Source: an uncultured Porphyromonas sp.
GTDB lineage: Bacteria; Bacteroidota; Bacteroidia; Bacteroidales; Porphyromonadaceae
Reading direction: 5' to 3'
Assembly (NCBI RefSeq): GCF_902489635.1
Contig: NZ_CABUAN010000025.1
Location: 1-33,624, forward strand
Length of the DNA: 33,624 bases
This document shows, piece after piece, positions 15,955-23,844 of this stretch. The position numbers and the translations under genes were made by a program. How positions within the stretch are numbered: position 1 is the first letter of the stretch; the number at the start of each line of letters is the position of its first letter. Below the pieces are notes generated by a model. That model made no database searches. It was given only the letters and a program-made list of their open reading frames with translations, and was not told where the DNA came from.

Positions 15955-15994
15955 AAGTATCGTAATTCCAACGAGTTACGATACTTTTGTTTTA
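15955..15994 (+). terminator. Intrinsic terminator after tRNA-Ser
   Basis: A perfect 11-bp stem AAGTATCGTAA / TTACGATACTT with a 10-nt loop is followed by TTGTTTTAT. It lies 48 bp after the tRNA. A run of five A lies to the left, so it could also act on minus-strand transcripts. Confidence 0.7.
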
Positions 15995-16056
15995 TAGTCC
16001 TATACCTCTTCAGAGTAGTTACAGAGATAGCCGAAACGCCCAAAATACTCTCCAAT

Positions 16057-16250
16057 GGCTACAATCTGGCTACACTTTTTTCTCGCAAAAAATAATTGTA
16101 GCCAAGAGTACGTAGAGAGTCTGTTTAGAGTACTTGTACATTGCTGTAGTTCAAACAATTATGTGCAACTTTGTAGGCGAGTTGTAGAGAGTTATAGCAC
16201 CATAAATGTGTAGCTTTTCTGGTCGCAAACTTTCTATGCTTGGCTACAAT
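16057..16250. repeat. Four GGCTACA(AT) sites, candidate integrase arm sites
   Basis: GGCTACAAT at 16057-16065 and 16242-16250, GGCTACA at 16068-16074, and the inverted ATTGTAGCC at 16095-16103. All four lie between the tRNA and the integrase start, where arm-type binding sites of tyrosine recombinases are expected. The role is inferred from position only. A 9-bp inverted pair AAGTACTCT / AGAGTACTT (15911-15919 / 16127-16135) brackets the same stretch. Confidence 0.45.
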
Positions 16251-16265
16251 AAAAACAGACAATGT

Positions 16266-17507
16266 ATGCAATCAATTTTCAGAACAGCATTCTACCTTCG
16301 CAGCAACTATGTGAACAAGGAAGGAAAAACGCCAGTAATGCTACGCATCTATCTCAACAATGAACGGATGTCACTAGGCTCCACTGGCATCACCATCGTG
16401 CAGTCCCAATGGGATCGCGAAAAAGAGCGAGTAAAAGGGCGTCACACCGAAGCTCTGAATACGAACTTGCAACTGGATAACATCCAAAGTGGTTTACAAG
16501 CCATCTTTCGCAAGTTAGAAATGACTGATGAGCTTTCGTTAGAGCGTATCAAGTCAGAACATCTTGGCAAAAAACAAGATATAGATACCATCATGCAACT
16601 CTTCGACAAACACAATGAAGATGTTGCAGCTCGAGTTGGCATCTCAGTCTCTGCGCCCACTCTTCAAAAGTATAAGGTCTGCAAAAGACGCTTTTCTGAG
16701 TTCCTTAAAGATAAACTCAGACGCAGAGACCTCAAGCTCACGGAGCTAACCTATATGATTATACATGATTTTGACCTATACCTACGCACGGTGGTGGGGC
16801 AAAATCCTAATACAGCCACTAAGACGATGAAGACCTTCAAGACTGTAGTCATTTTGGGGCAAAAGTTAGGCGTACTACATCACGACCCTTTTGTCAACTT
16901 CCGATTTCACTTAGAGCCAGTGAATAGAGGGTTCTTGACTGATGAAGAGGTCTTACAGATTGTCAACAAGGAGTTGAATATCCAGAGATTGGAGCTGGTA
17001 CGAGACATCTTCATCTTTTCCTGCTTTACAGGTTTAGCCTACATTGATGTGGCTAATCTTACACCCGACAATATCGTGATGCTTGGTGGCAAAGAGTGGA
17101 TTATGACTAAGCGACAGAAGACAAGCGTGGAGACCAATGTGCTGCTCCTTGACATCCCTAAGCGCATTATCAGTAAATATAGCCACCAAACATATCGTGA
17201 TGGCAAGCTCTTCCCTATCCTTAGCAATCAGAAGACCAATTCATACCTCAAAGAGATTGCTGATATTTGTGGTATCAAGAAGAACTTGACTTTCCACCTA
17301 GCTCGACATACCTTTGCGACAATGTCACTGAGCAAGGGAGTTCCGATAGAGAGTGTCTCTAAAATGCTGGGGCATACCAATATCCGAACAACGCAAATCT
17401 ATGCCCGTATCACCAATAAGAAGATTGAACATGACATGGAGCAGTTTGCTGACAAACTAGGCAAGTTCAATACGGCAATGGGTATCGGGGAGAATAGCTG
17501 GCAATAA
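16266..17507 (+). CDS. Tyrosine recombinase (integrase) of the conjugative element
   Basis: 413 residues from MQSIFRTAFYLRSN; a longer frame from 16206 adds 20 residues that look unlike the family and lack support. The N-terminal arm-binding domain (about 1-100), SAM-like core-binding domain (105-205) and catalytic domain (220-400) are in the usual order. Catalytic residues visible: H344 and R347 in HLARHTFAT, H370 in LGHTNIRTT, and nucleophile Y379 in IYARI. The first catalytic arginine is replaced in FSCFTGLAYIDV (A258); loss of this Arg is known for CTnDOT-type integrases, so it does not imply inactivity. It would insert and excise the element, with tRNA-Ser the likely target. Confidence 0.93.
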   Translation: MQSIFRTAFYLRSNYVNKEGKTPVMLRIYLNNERMSLGSTGITIVQSQWDREKERVKGRHTEALNTNLQLDNIQSGLQAIFRKLEMTDELSLERIKSEHLGKKQDIDTIMQLFDKHNEDVAARVGISVSAPTLQKYKVCKRRFSEFLKDKLRRRDLKLTELTYMIIHDFDLYLRTVVGQNPNTATKTMKTFKTVVILGQKLGVLHHDPFVNFRFHLEPVNRGFLTDEEVLQIVNKELNIQRLELVRDIFIFSCFTGLAYIDVANLTPDNIVMLGGKEWIMTKRQKTSVETNVLLLDIPKRIISKYSHQTYRDGKLFPILSNQKTNSYLKEIADICGIKKNLTFHLARHTFATMSLSKGVPIESVSKMLGHTNIRTTQIYARITNKKIEHDMEQFADKLGKFNTAMGIGENSWQ

Positions 17508-17534
17508 GTGCAACCATTAAAACTAAAAAAGAAG

Positions 17535-18017
17535 ATGAAGACAACGAATAAGAAAGAACTATCCTACTTCCGCTTAAAGCTAGAGAGCTACCTTAGTGAG
17601 CATTTCCCTGAAAAGGTGGAAGACAAGCCCTTTATCACGGCACGAGCTGATGAAGCTCTTACTACCTACTGTGATGCTGTAGAAGAAGGATTCTCATATC
17701 CCGAAGCAGAGAGTATGGCGAGTGAAGTACTGTATCGTGACCTGCATTTCTCCAAATACGACATGCTGGTGTCCGTCTTGGAGAATGAGTTTGAAAAGGA
17801 GCTTCCCTCCCCACTCCCCGAACGACTCTCTCAGATACTTCTCGGGAACAAGGCGATACAAAACCTATTTGACAAGTATAACCTTACGGATGAATTTGTT
17901 GCAACACCTGAGTATGATACGCTCTACACAGAACTGACAGGAGCAGTTGTACTTCTTATCGAAGCTAATCAACTTCCCGTGGTAGGCAATGTGAGTGCAT
18001 TAGAGTCAACAATGTAG
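17535..18017 (+). CDS. DUF1896 family protein
   Basis: 160 residues, soluble and acidic. Segments such as KKELSYFRLKLESYLSEHFPE, EAESMASEVLYRDLHFSKYD and TPEYDTLYTELTG match the DUF1896 family, found in Bacteroidetes conjugative transposons next to the integrase; function unknown. The frame is open from a GTG at 17508 that touches the integrase stop, but the ATG at 17535 begins the family-like sequence. It is 27 bp after the integrase and probably co-transcribed with it. Confidence 0.75.
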   Translation: MKTTNKKELSYFRLKLESYLSEHFPEKVEDKPFITARADEALTTYCDAVEEGFSYPEAESMASEVLYRDLHFSKYDMLVSVLENEFEKELPSPLPERLSQILLGNKAIQNLFDKYNLTDEFVATPEYDTLYTELTGAVVLLIEANQLPVVGNVSALESTM

Positions 18018-18050
18018 ATTATCCCTATCTCGTGCGCCTTTTGAGCTTCA

Positions 18051-18131
18051 AGAGCCAAGATAGTCTCTCTGCTCCATACGTCAAGAGTATATTCTATCTC
18101 TTGTCTTTATGTCGCATAGTCTCTTGGCTCT
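18051..18131. repeat. 10-bp inverted repeat in the spacer
   Basis: AGAGCCAAGA (18051-18060) and TCTTGGCTCT (18122-18131) are exact inverses 61 nt apart, with TTCA and TTGAA extending them loosely. There is no T tract, so it is not a clear terminator. Confidence 0.4.
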
Positions 18132-18160
18132 GCTCTTGAAAACTCTAAAAGACTCCGAAT

Positions 18161-18508
18161 ATGAATAGATCTCTCATGAACAAAGACCTGCACAGTCCAG
18201 CCTTCATACGGGCAAGTGTTCCTGCAGATAAAGAGGAACCACTACAAGTTGCGTCCAAAACAACTTCGAGCAACGGAATCAAATGGTCTCGCATCATCCG
18301 ACTTACCTTACTTATAGGTATCCTATCGGGTGGGGTGTACTTACTCTCTAAGTTAGTCACAGCACAGGTCGTAACAGCTCTATTGATCCTGATTGGTTTT
18401 GTGGTACTACGATTCATCGTTCGTACCGTTCTGCAAATCACATTTACGCTTTTACGCTACCTCTTTTGGATTATTGTACTAGTCGTAATACTGCTTTGCG
18501 TGCTATGA
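18161..18508 (+). CDS. Small two-helix membrane protein, unknown
   Basis: 115 residues. A soluble stretch of about 40 residues is followed by a hydrophobic segment (about 46-63) and a second, longer hydrophobic stretch (about 68-115) running to the C-terminus. No family recognised. Met6 is an alternative start. It lies 143 bp after the DUF1896 gene and is followed by a strong terminator, which supports it being the last gene of the integrase unit. Coding is likely from reading frame, strand and placement, not from homology. Confidence 0.55.
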   Translation: MNRSLMNKDLHSPAFIRASVPADKEEPLQVASKTTSSNGIKWSRIIRLTLLIGILSGGVYLLSKLVTAQVVTALLILIGFVVLRFIVRTVLQITFTLLRYLFWIIVLVVILLCVL

Positions 18509-18544
18509 TATAGCACCTCTCTCACTTCAGAGAAACGACTCTTT

Positions 18545-18582
18545 GGGTGACTAGCTCTCTTACGAAGCTGGTCACCCTTTTT
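18545..18582 (+). terminator. Intrinsic terminator closing the integrase unit
   Basis: GGGTGACTAGCT pairs with AGCTGGTCACCC (12 bp with one T-G wobble, 9-nt loop), followed by TTTTTG. It starts 37 bp after the small membrane protein gene. Confidence 0.88.
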
Positions 18583-18675
18583 GCTTCTTCTGTTTAGGCA
18601 TTGCACTTCTGCTTCTCAGTCATAGTTCCCCAGTTATGCAGTGGTCAAATCGGAAGCTGATTCTTTTTCATCGCA

Positions 18676-18808
18676 AAGGTAGTACGGGGCTTAAAGACTT
18701 TCACAAGGTCGGGCCGTTCGGTTTGTCTGGAAAATCTCCACACCTATGCTGTTCGCTTCGGGTAGTATTTTCCGCCAAAACCTTGTGTAAGTCTCGCCCC
18801 GCTACCTT
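18676..18808. other. Extended imperfect hairpin, about 26 bp of stem, in a gene-free spacer
   Basis: Paired segments are 18676-18682/18802-18808 (AAGGTAG/CTACCTT), 18685-18690/18796-18801 (CGGGGC/GCCCCG), 18695-18700/18789-18794 (AGACTT/AAGTCT) and 18702-18708/18781-18787 (CACAAGG/CCTTGTG), with small bulges. Inside, GGAAAAT (18729-18735) pairs with ATTTTCC (18767-18773). The 363-bp spacer has no convincing gene; a 79-residue open frame through it looks spurious. The left edge also reads TACCTTTG on the minus strand (18674-18681). It could be a structured RNA, a regulatory leader of the next gene, or a DNA-level site. Confidence 0.6.
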
Positions 18809-18871
18809 GTTTTTGCTTGAAAAAAGGAATCAGCATACTCCGATCTTTGAACGCATAAAAAAAGGTCTCTT

Positions 18872-19303
18872 ATGAATAAGCAGAAAGTAAACATGACATT
18901 ATCAATGAAAGAAAAAGGATATAGCTCCTCCTCTCATTACCGCATAAGTTCTGAGTTAGAACAAAGTGAGCAGGCGTTGGCTACCAAGTTCGTCCATTGG
19001 AACGTACCCCCATTGAAAAGCCTTTGTGACAGCTCTGTATATCTCCTGAGAGCAAAGCTTAATCGTGGCGAGCGAATGAGCCGTGAGGATAAGGATTGGC
19101 TCTGTGAAGCGGTGAACTCAAACACCTATTTCCGCACAGCTGTTCCCCTACAAGGATGGCGATTTGACTTCATCGATGTATTGAAGAAGTACCTCGTCAA
19201 TCAATATGGACAGTGGGCAGAGTACTATGCTCCCGACCGCACCAGCCTACGCAACTACCTCTATGGACCTATCAACCAAATCGTAGAGATACCCAAGCAG
19301 TAA
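18872..19303 (+). CDS. Conserved-looking ICE protein of unknown function
   Basis: 143 residues, soluble, no membrane segment or signal peptide. Visible features are a polar Ser-rich start (KGYSSSSHYRIS), a central block SREDKDWLCEAVNSNTYFR, and a Tyr/Trp-rich C-terminal half (LVNQYGQWAEYYAPDRTSLR). I do not recognise a family. It lies 22 bp before pcfK on the same strand and 64 bp after the extended hairpin, so it likely heads the PcfK/PcfJ unit. Confidence 0.6.
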   Translation: MNKQKVNMTLSMKEKGYSSSSHYRISSELEQSEQALATKFVHWNVPPLKSLCDSSVYLLRAKLNRGERMSREDKDWLCEAVNSNTYFRTAVPLQGWRFDFIDVLKKYLVNQYGQWAEYYAPDRTSLRNYLYGPINQIVEIPKQ

Positions 19304-19325
19304 CAGCACTAATAGCGATAAGACA

Positions 19326-19766
19326 ATGAAAGGAACAGAACAATTTACCCGAACGATAGCCGAGTATCTTAATGGACGTGCGATGACAGACCCTTTGTTT
19401 GCGCCCAATCTACAGAAGCCCCATAAGAACATAGAGGAGTGCATTCTCTATATCTTGAGTGAGGTGCAAAGAAGTGGTTGTAATGGCTTTGCCGATGAGG
19501 AGATATACTCAATGGCAGTTCACTACTATGATGAAGATGATATAGAGGTGGATAAAGTCTCTGGTTGCAATGTTGTGGTCAATCACGTTGTAGAGCTCTC
19601 CGAAGAAGAGAAAAAGCAAGCACGGCAGGAAGCTATCAAGCAATACCAACAAGAGGAACTTGTCAAATTGCAGAAGAGATACGAGCGACCCAAGAGAACT
19701 GAAAGATCCGAGACAACATCTTCTATACAACCGCAACCCACACTATTTGACACCCTTGCCTTATGA
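19326..19766 (+). CDS. PcfK-like protein
   Basis: 146 residues. The opening KGTEQFTRTIAEYLNGRAMTDPLFA and the following IEECILYILSEVQRSGCNGFADEEIYSMAVHYYDED region match PcfK-like proteins, first named on Enterococcus plasmid pCF10 and common in Bacteroidetes conjugative elements. After about residue 90 the protein turns into a highly charged Glu/Lys/Gln helix (coiled-coil-like) ending in a flexible tail with SIQPQPTLFDTLAL. Role unknown. It overlaps pcfJ by 4 bp (ATGA), so the two are coupled. Confidence 0.8.
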   Translation: MKGTEQFTRTIAEYLNGRAMTDPLFAPNLQKPHKNIEECILYILSEVQRSGCNGFADEEIYSMAVHYYDEDDIEVDKVSGCNVVVNHVVELSEEEKKQARQEAIKQYQQEELVKLQKRYERPKRTERSETTSSIQPQPTLFDTLAL

Positions 19767-21028
19767 AACCTAGGAACAAGTTTGAGAAAACCGTAATGGC
19801 ACTGAGTACGAAACTATGCCCAATAACAAAAGCACAGCGTCAATGGGCATTCCGAGAGTGCATAGACCACTTTGCCTTCCGCTTACCTAAAGGTCGTACG
19901 ACTTGTATGGATTGTGGTTATAGTTGGACTTTAGAGCAGCCTATAGATACTTGCACTTGCCCTCAATGTAGGGCAAGGTTGCAAGTCAAGACAACAAGAG
20001 CGCGTAAGTTACAACAGAAGCAGTACTTCACGCTACTAACCACTTGTGGTGAGTATCAAGTGTTGCGGATGTTTCTCCTTGTTGTAGGTATGGAGAAAGG
20101 GTGTAGAGCAAAGACTTCGGTCATTGAGATTGGGCATTATTGGTGGAACGATGCAGGGAGACAAGCATTAGTAGCCATACAGCGAACTTTTGGACACTAT
20201 ATTGATAGCTTTTCTTTTTGCTCTCCGATGGCTATTCGTAACGATAGCGAAGCTTACCGATATGTAGCCTATTCGCAGATATATCCTAAGCTAAAGGTCA
20301 CGAATACGCTTTATAGAAATGGCTTCAATCGAGAGTTTCACGGCATAGCTCCTACTCGACTCATCCCAGCTTTACTTACTGATAGTCGTGCAGAAACAAT
20401 GATGAAAGCAGGACGATATAAAGATTTAAGATACCTCCTATCAAGGGGCAAAGGGCTTGACAACTATTGGAGCTCATACAAGTTGACACTTCGTCACCAC
20501 TACATAATAAGCGACATTGCCTTATGGTGTGACTATGTAGATATGCTCAAACGATTGGGTAAGGACATCCACAATCCGAAATACATCTGCCCCTCCGACC
20601 TCAGAGGAGAGCATAACAAACGAGAAGTGGAGCTGCGCAGACAGCGTGAGCGGGAGGCAATGGAGCGAAAGCGGGAAAAGGCAATGGCGGACGAAGAGCG
20701 TTTTCGTGAACTCAAGTCAAAGTTCTTCGGCATCTGTTTCACGGACGGCACAATCCAAGTACACGTCCTGGAGAGCGTGCAAGAGTATATAGACGAAGGA
20801 GCTGAATTGCACCACTGTCTATTTTCAAATGAGTACTACCTCAAAGAAAACTCACTCATTCTGTCTGCAACCATTGAGGGCAAACGAATAGAGACGATAG
20901 AGGTCTCTTTGGACACACTACAAGTGATACAGAGCCGTGGCGTGTGCAACCAAAACACCCCATACCACGAGCAAATCGTGAGCCTTGTCAATGCCCATAG
21001 CCAACTGATACGGGAAGTTGTACGATGA
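19763..21028 (+). CDS. PcfJ-like protein with a zinc ribbon
   Basis: 421 residues. A zinc ribbon near the N-terminus has C48, C51, C66 and C69 (CMDCGYSW ... CPQC). The long central part (about 80-300) and the C-terminal block VLESVQEYIDEGAELHHCLFSNEYYLKENSLIL are typical of PcfJ-like proteins. A strongly charged Arg/Glu helix lies at about 288-320. The biochemical role is not known; the pair is carried on conjugative plasmids and transposons, and DNA or RNA binding through the zinc ribbon is an inference. It starts inside the pcfK stop and ends 38 bp before the convergent ClbS/DfsB-like gene. Confidence 0.82.
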   Translation: MKPRNKFEKTVMALSTKLCPITKAQRQWAFRECIDHFAFRLPKGRTTCMDCGYSWTLEQPIDTCTCPQCRARLQVKTTRARKLQQKQYFTLLTTCGEYQVLRMFLLVVGMEKGCRAKTSVIEIGHYWWNDAGRQALVAIQRTFGHYIDSFSFCSPMAIRNDSEAYRYVAYSQIYPKLKVTNTLYRNGFNREFHGIAPTRLIPALLTDSRAETMMKAGRYKDLRYLLSRGKGLDNYWSSYKLTLRHHYIISDIALWCDYVDMLKRLGKDIHNPKYICPSDLRGEHNKREVELRRQREREAMERKREKAMADEERFRELKSKFFGICFTDGTIQVHVLESVQEYIDEGAELHHCLFSNEYYLKENSLILSATIEGKRIETIEVSLDTLQVIQSRGVCNQNTPYHEQIVSLVNAHSQLIREVVR

Positions 21029-21066
21029 AGGTCGGTAAAGGAGCTGTCGGCTCTTTTTCACTAAGG

Positions 21067-21603
21067 TTATTTCAAGAATTTGATATGCTTCTTTATTTTC
21101 TTCATCGCCCAATCGTAATGACTTGCCGTTACCGAGACACAATATGCTCCGAGTATAGATGTCCCAGTCCAAGGCAATGAGCCTTTGGCAAAAAGTTCAT
21201 CATTGGAATAATTTTCTATCAAAACCATTACCGCATTATGAGACGCTTTCAAGTTTTCCTTTGCTTCCTCCAACGATGTGCTTTGGTGCTTCTTCCAAAA
21301 CTCAACATTCAGTGCAGGGTAAGTTCTCCAATTGTAAGGTTCGGGAAGAAAAGGCTTAGGCACCCCATTGCTATTGGCTTGGACCCAATTCAATAGCAGA
21401 TTATGCCACTCGTACAGATGCACAAGTACATCCCTCAAGTTCTTGTCTCTTCTCCAATGTGTTTCCTTACCGCTTGTAGTCATTTCCACAGCAAAAGGTG
21501 TCGCTTGTTGCTCCTCACTCATCCTATCTATGAGCTCCCACATCTTCACAAATTGTTGATTCGCAGATGTCATCAAATCCGCCTTTGTTGTAGCTCTTGC
21601 CAT
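21067..21603 (-). CDS. ClbS/DfsB (DUF1706) family four-helix-bundle protein
   Basis: 178 residues from MARATTKADLMTSANQQ; nine further codons upstream are open but do not fit the family, whose members start M-A/P-x-x-T-T-K. Visible hallmarks are MWELIDRMSEEQ, the K-N-L-R-D-V-L-V-H-L-Y-E-W-H helix (55-67) and SHYDWAMKKIKKH near the end. The family includes ClbS, which protects colibactin producers by hydrolysing the toxin's cyclopropane, and many of unknown role. Here it is a lone gene between pcfJ and the tra terminator, opposite in strand to pcfJ: likely cargo of the element. Substrate unknown. Confidence 0.8.
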   Translation of the reverse strand: MARATTKADLMTSANQQFVKMWELIDRMSEEQQATPFAVEMTTSGKETHWRRDKNLRDVLVHLYEWHNLLLNWVQANSNGVPKPFLPEPYNWRTYPALNVEFWKKHQSTSLEEAKENLKASHNAVMVLIENYSNDELFAKGSLPWTGTSILGAYCVSVTASHYDWAMKKIKKHIKFLK

Positions 21604-21680
21604 ATCCTCTTTATTCTTTGTTTGTCTCAAAGGTAAGTAAAAGGATGAAGATTCGGAACCTTGTTCGTAGATTCAATAAC

Positions 21681-21735
21681 AAAAGCCCCCCAAAAGGTAA
21701 CCGACAGACGGCAACACTTTCGGGGGCTTCTTTTC
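21681..21735 (-). terminator. Terminator at the end of the tra operon
   Basis: AAGCCCCC (21683-21690) pairs with GGGGGCTT (21722-21729), with an inner AAAG/CTTT extension. On the minus strand it is followed by TTGTTATTG; on the plus strand by CTTTTCTTTG. It lies about 80 bp after the traQ stop and just upstream of the ClbS/DfsB-like gene. Confidence 0.65.
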
Positions 21736-21811
21736 TTTGTCTTTGAGTACGAGTAGGCGACCAAAGCAAAGAAGCAAAAGAAAGTCGCAAAAAAGAAGAT
21801 TACACTTCTTC

Positions 21812-22273
21812 CTAAGTTGGCTGTATTTCTATTGATGATGGTTTATCCTCCCTTTCATTGTTGAAGTTGAAAGTCCGTTGCTGAAGCTGTCCGAAGTTAT
21901 CCTCCACGTAGATGTCAATCGTTTGGCGGTCAGTAGAGCGTGAAGTGTAATAGAGACGGAAGGCGTCTCTCGTGAGCGGATAGCGATCATTCGGTTTGAA
22001 TACAGTGCCATCATCCATCTTCAAGCAACCCTTGCCATCCGGCTGGAAGTAACGGATCGTGTATTGCGTATTGGCAAAGCGACCACTTCTTTTGAGGCTA
22101 CAGCGTATTTCAGCCGTTTCCCCCTTAGCTATGGAGTTCTGCACCGGCATCACTTCGAGCGAGAAGTCGTAAGCCTGCTGCACATCCAGCTCACGAGTAC
22201 AAGCAGATAGACAAAATAGGGCGAGGGCAACCCCTCCCACAGCCCATATCGTATTCACTAGGAACTTTTTCAT
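21812..22273 (-). CDS. traQ: Conjugative transposon protein TraQ (DUF3872), lipoprotein
   Basis: 153 residues. A signal peptide with lipobox CLSAC (C25) predicts a lipid-anchored periplasmic protein. The body (YDFSLEVMPVQNSIAKGETAEIRCSL ... YFQPDGKGCLKMDDG ... YPLTRDAFRLYYTSRS) matches DUF3872/TraQ. Role in transfer not defined. Last gene of the tra operon, 12 bp after traO. Confidence 0.85.
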   Translation of the reverse strand: MKKFLVNTIWAVGGVALALFCLSACTRELDVQQAYDFSLEVMPVQNSIAKGETAEIRCSLKRSGRFANTQYTIRYFQPDGKGCLKMDDGTVFKPNDRYPLTRDAFRLYYTSRSTDRQTIDIYVEDNFGQLQQRTFNFNNEREDKPSSIEIQPT

Positions 22274-22285
22274 TGTTGATGGTAG

Positions 22286-22867
22286 TTAGATATTGAACTT
22301 GAGTCCTGCTGAGATAGCAGGACGAAAACGATGCAGGTCAGAGCCAAAGAGCAGTCGCCCTTGAGCTTTGAGGACGAAGAGCAGATTGTCTGTTAGGAAC
22401 AGTTCCACCGAGCCATGTATCGCCCCACCATAAGTAAAGCGAGACCGATCAAGGAGTGTAGCCCCATCGGGGAGCAACCGTTTATCATCGTTCAGCTCTT
22501 CATAACCGCAGAGAGCGGATAACCCCAAGTAGCCAAAGACATTCTTCCCCCTATCTGAGAGTATCGGGTGCATATAGCCGAAAAGCAGGAGCGCATCACG
22601 CAGTGGAACATTGTAAGAGCGATAAGTCAACCCTTGCTGCTCATATTCCGCCAAGAGAAAAGCGTAGTTCGCCCGCTTGAAGTAGTGTGCGAACGCTAGA
22701 CCTACCCCAAAGCTCTCCTTTGCGAATAGTTTCTCCCCCTTGATAATCGGCATAGAGCCGACCAACTCAACGCTATTTTGCCTAGGGATTAGTCGCTGTG
22801 CGTACGATGGTGTAACAGCAACCATAGCCACCATCACGCAGACCATCATAGATAACCATCTCTTCAT
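22286..22867 (-). CDS. traO: Conjugative transposon protein TraO
   Basis: 193 residues from the ATG; two in-frame GTG codons just upstream are less likely starts. A signal peptide is cleaved after about SYA. The rest alternates short hydrophobic strands (FGVGLAFAHYF, YAFLLAEYEQQGLTYRSYN, ISAGLKFNI), fitting a small outer-membrane beta-barrel, as proposed for TraO. The start shares one base with the traN stop (TGATG), indicating coupling. Confidence 0.85.
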   Translation of the reverse strand: MKRWLSMMVCVMVAMVAVTPSYAQRLIPRQNSVELVGSMPIIKGEKLFAKESFGVGLAFAHYFKRANYAFLLAEYEQQGLTYRSYNVPLRDALLLFGYMHPILSDRGKNVFGYLGLSALCGYEELNDDKRLLPDGATLLDRSRFTYGGAIHGSVELFLTDNLLFVLKAQGRLLFGSDLHRFRPAISAGLKFNI

Positions 22868-23808
22868 CACCACTTCAGTTTAAGGTTATCAATCTTCTTA
22901 GTGAGCAAAAGGTCTTCAGGCTCCACATAGAAAGTGAGCGTGCGACTCCCGTTTCGCTCGTAGAGCGTCACTTCAAGCTGCTTATCCTCTGATAGTGTGA
23001 ACTGCTCCAAGGCAAAGACTATTCTCTCAGAGCGTCCCGCTCCAATCCACATCACCTGATGAAAAGCACGTAGTGGCTGTAGTATTCGCTCCTGTATAGC
23101 TGTATGCTTCGCAACCTTCTTGTCCACCACCTTGAACGTAATGAAGTCCACCGCATACGGCATATTAGACTCATTATCCATACGGACATGGAAGTAAAGC
23201 AACCCATTGTGGGCATATAAGCCACGAAGAAGGAAGCGCATCCCGAATTGCTTCGCCCCAACATACTTGATAATTCGCTTATCATTTTGGTAAATGCTCT
23301 TCATAATCAGCTTAACCAATATGGGCGACTCACTTCCCAGCTCTTTGAAGTAGATGTCCGCACGATTGCTCGGCAGTCTTCCCTCCGTAGGAGATAGAAA
23401 GTCCTTCATCTCTATGCTGAGCTTCTCTGGTTCATCCGCATACTTCACATTGTATGCGTAGAATGAACCATCCTCACAGATGACACTCATATTGGTCTCA
23501 GTCTCAAACTCTCGGACGGCAGCCTTTACACGCAGCACATTCTCCGCATCGTCAGCCTTCCCTGCAATAATGTTTTGCGACCCGAGGTCAACATAGCGTA
23601 TAGCTGCAGGAAAGATGAGATGCACCGTCTTTTCAAACGTGACCTCCAGCCCGTAGGGCAATACGACCCGTCCATTCGGTATCGATCGGCTCATCCCTTG
23701 GTAAAGGTCTCCGCTACTCAGTAGTTGATTGTTTCCCTCTACTTGTTGTGCCATAGCAGGGAGCGTTATCGTAGCACAAACTACGATAGATAAAATCCAT
23801 TTCTTCAT
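22867..23808 (-). CDS. traN: Conjugative transposon protein TraN (VirB9-like, DUF4138)
   Basis: 313 residues with a signal peptide (MKKWILSIVVCATITLPAMA-Q). The N-terminal half (FEKTVHLIFPAAIRYVDLGS ... NVLRVKAA) and C-terminal strand-rich half (YAHNGLLYFHVRMDNES) match TraN/DUF4138. By operon position and architecture it is the VirB9-like periplasmic/outer-membrane core component of the transfer channel. It follows traM by 36 bp and is coupled to traO. Confidence 0.9.
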   Translation of the reverse strand: MKKWILSIVVCATITLPAMAQQVEGNNQLLSSGDLYQGMSRSIPNGRVVLPYGLEVTFEKTVHLIFPAAIRYVDLGSQNIIAGKADDAENVLRVKAAVREFETETNMSVICEDGSFYAYNVKYADEPEKLSIEMKDFLSPTEGRLPSNRADIYFKELGSESPILVKLIMKSIYQNDKRIIKYVGAKQFGMRFLLRGLYAHNGLLYFHVRMDNESNMPYAVDFITFKVVDKKVAKHTAIQERILQPLRAFHQVMWIGAGRSERIVFALEQFTLSEDKQLEVTLYERNGSRTLTFYVEPEDLLLTKKIDNLKLKW

Positions 23809-23844
23809 AAGTATATCAGTTGTTATTGTTAGAGTTCTAAAAGC

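Noticed and set aside
16266..17507. Integrase as a dead gene because the first catalytic Arg is missing
   Set aside because: Replacement of this Arg is known in CTnDOT-type integrases; the other catalytic residues and the frame are intact.
18636..18875. 79-residue open frame through the extended hairpin
   Set aside because: It has no recognisable domain and its sequence is dictated by the inverted repeat; it also overlaps the start of the next gene.
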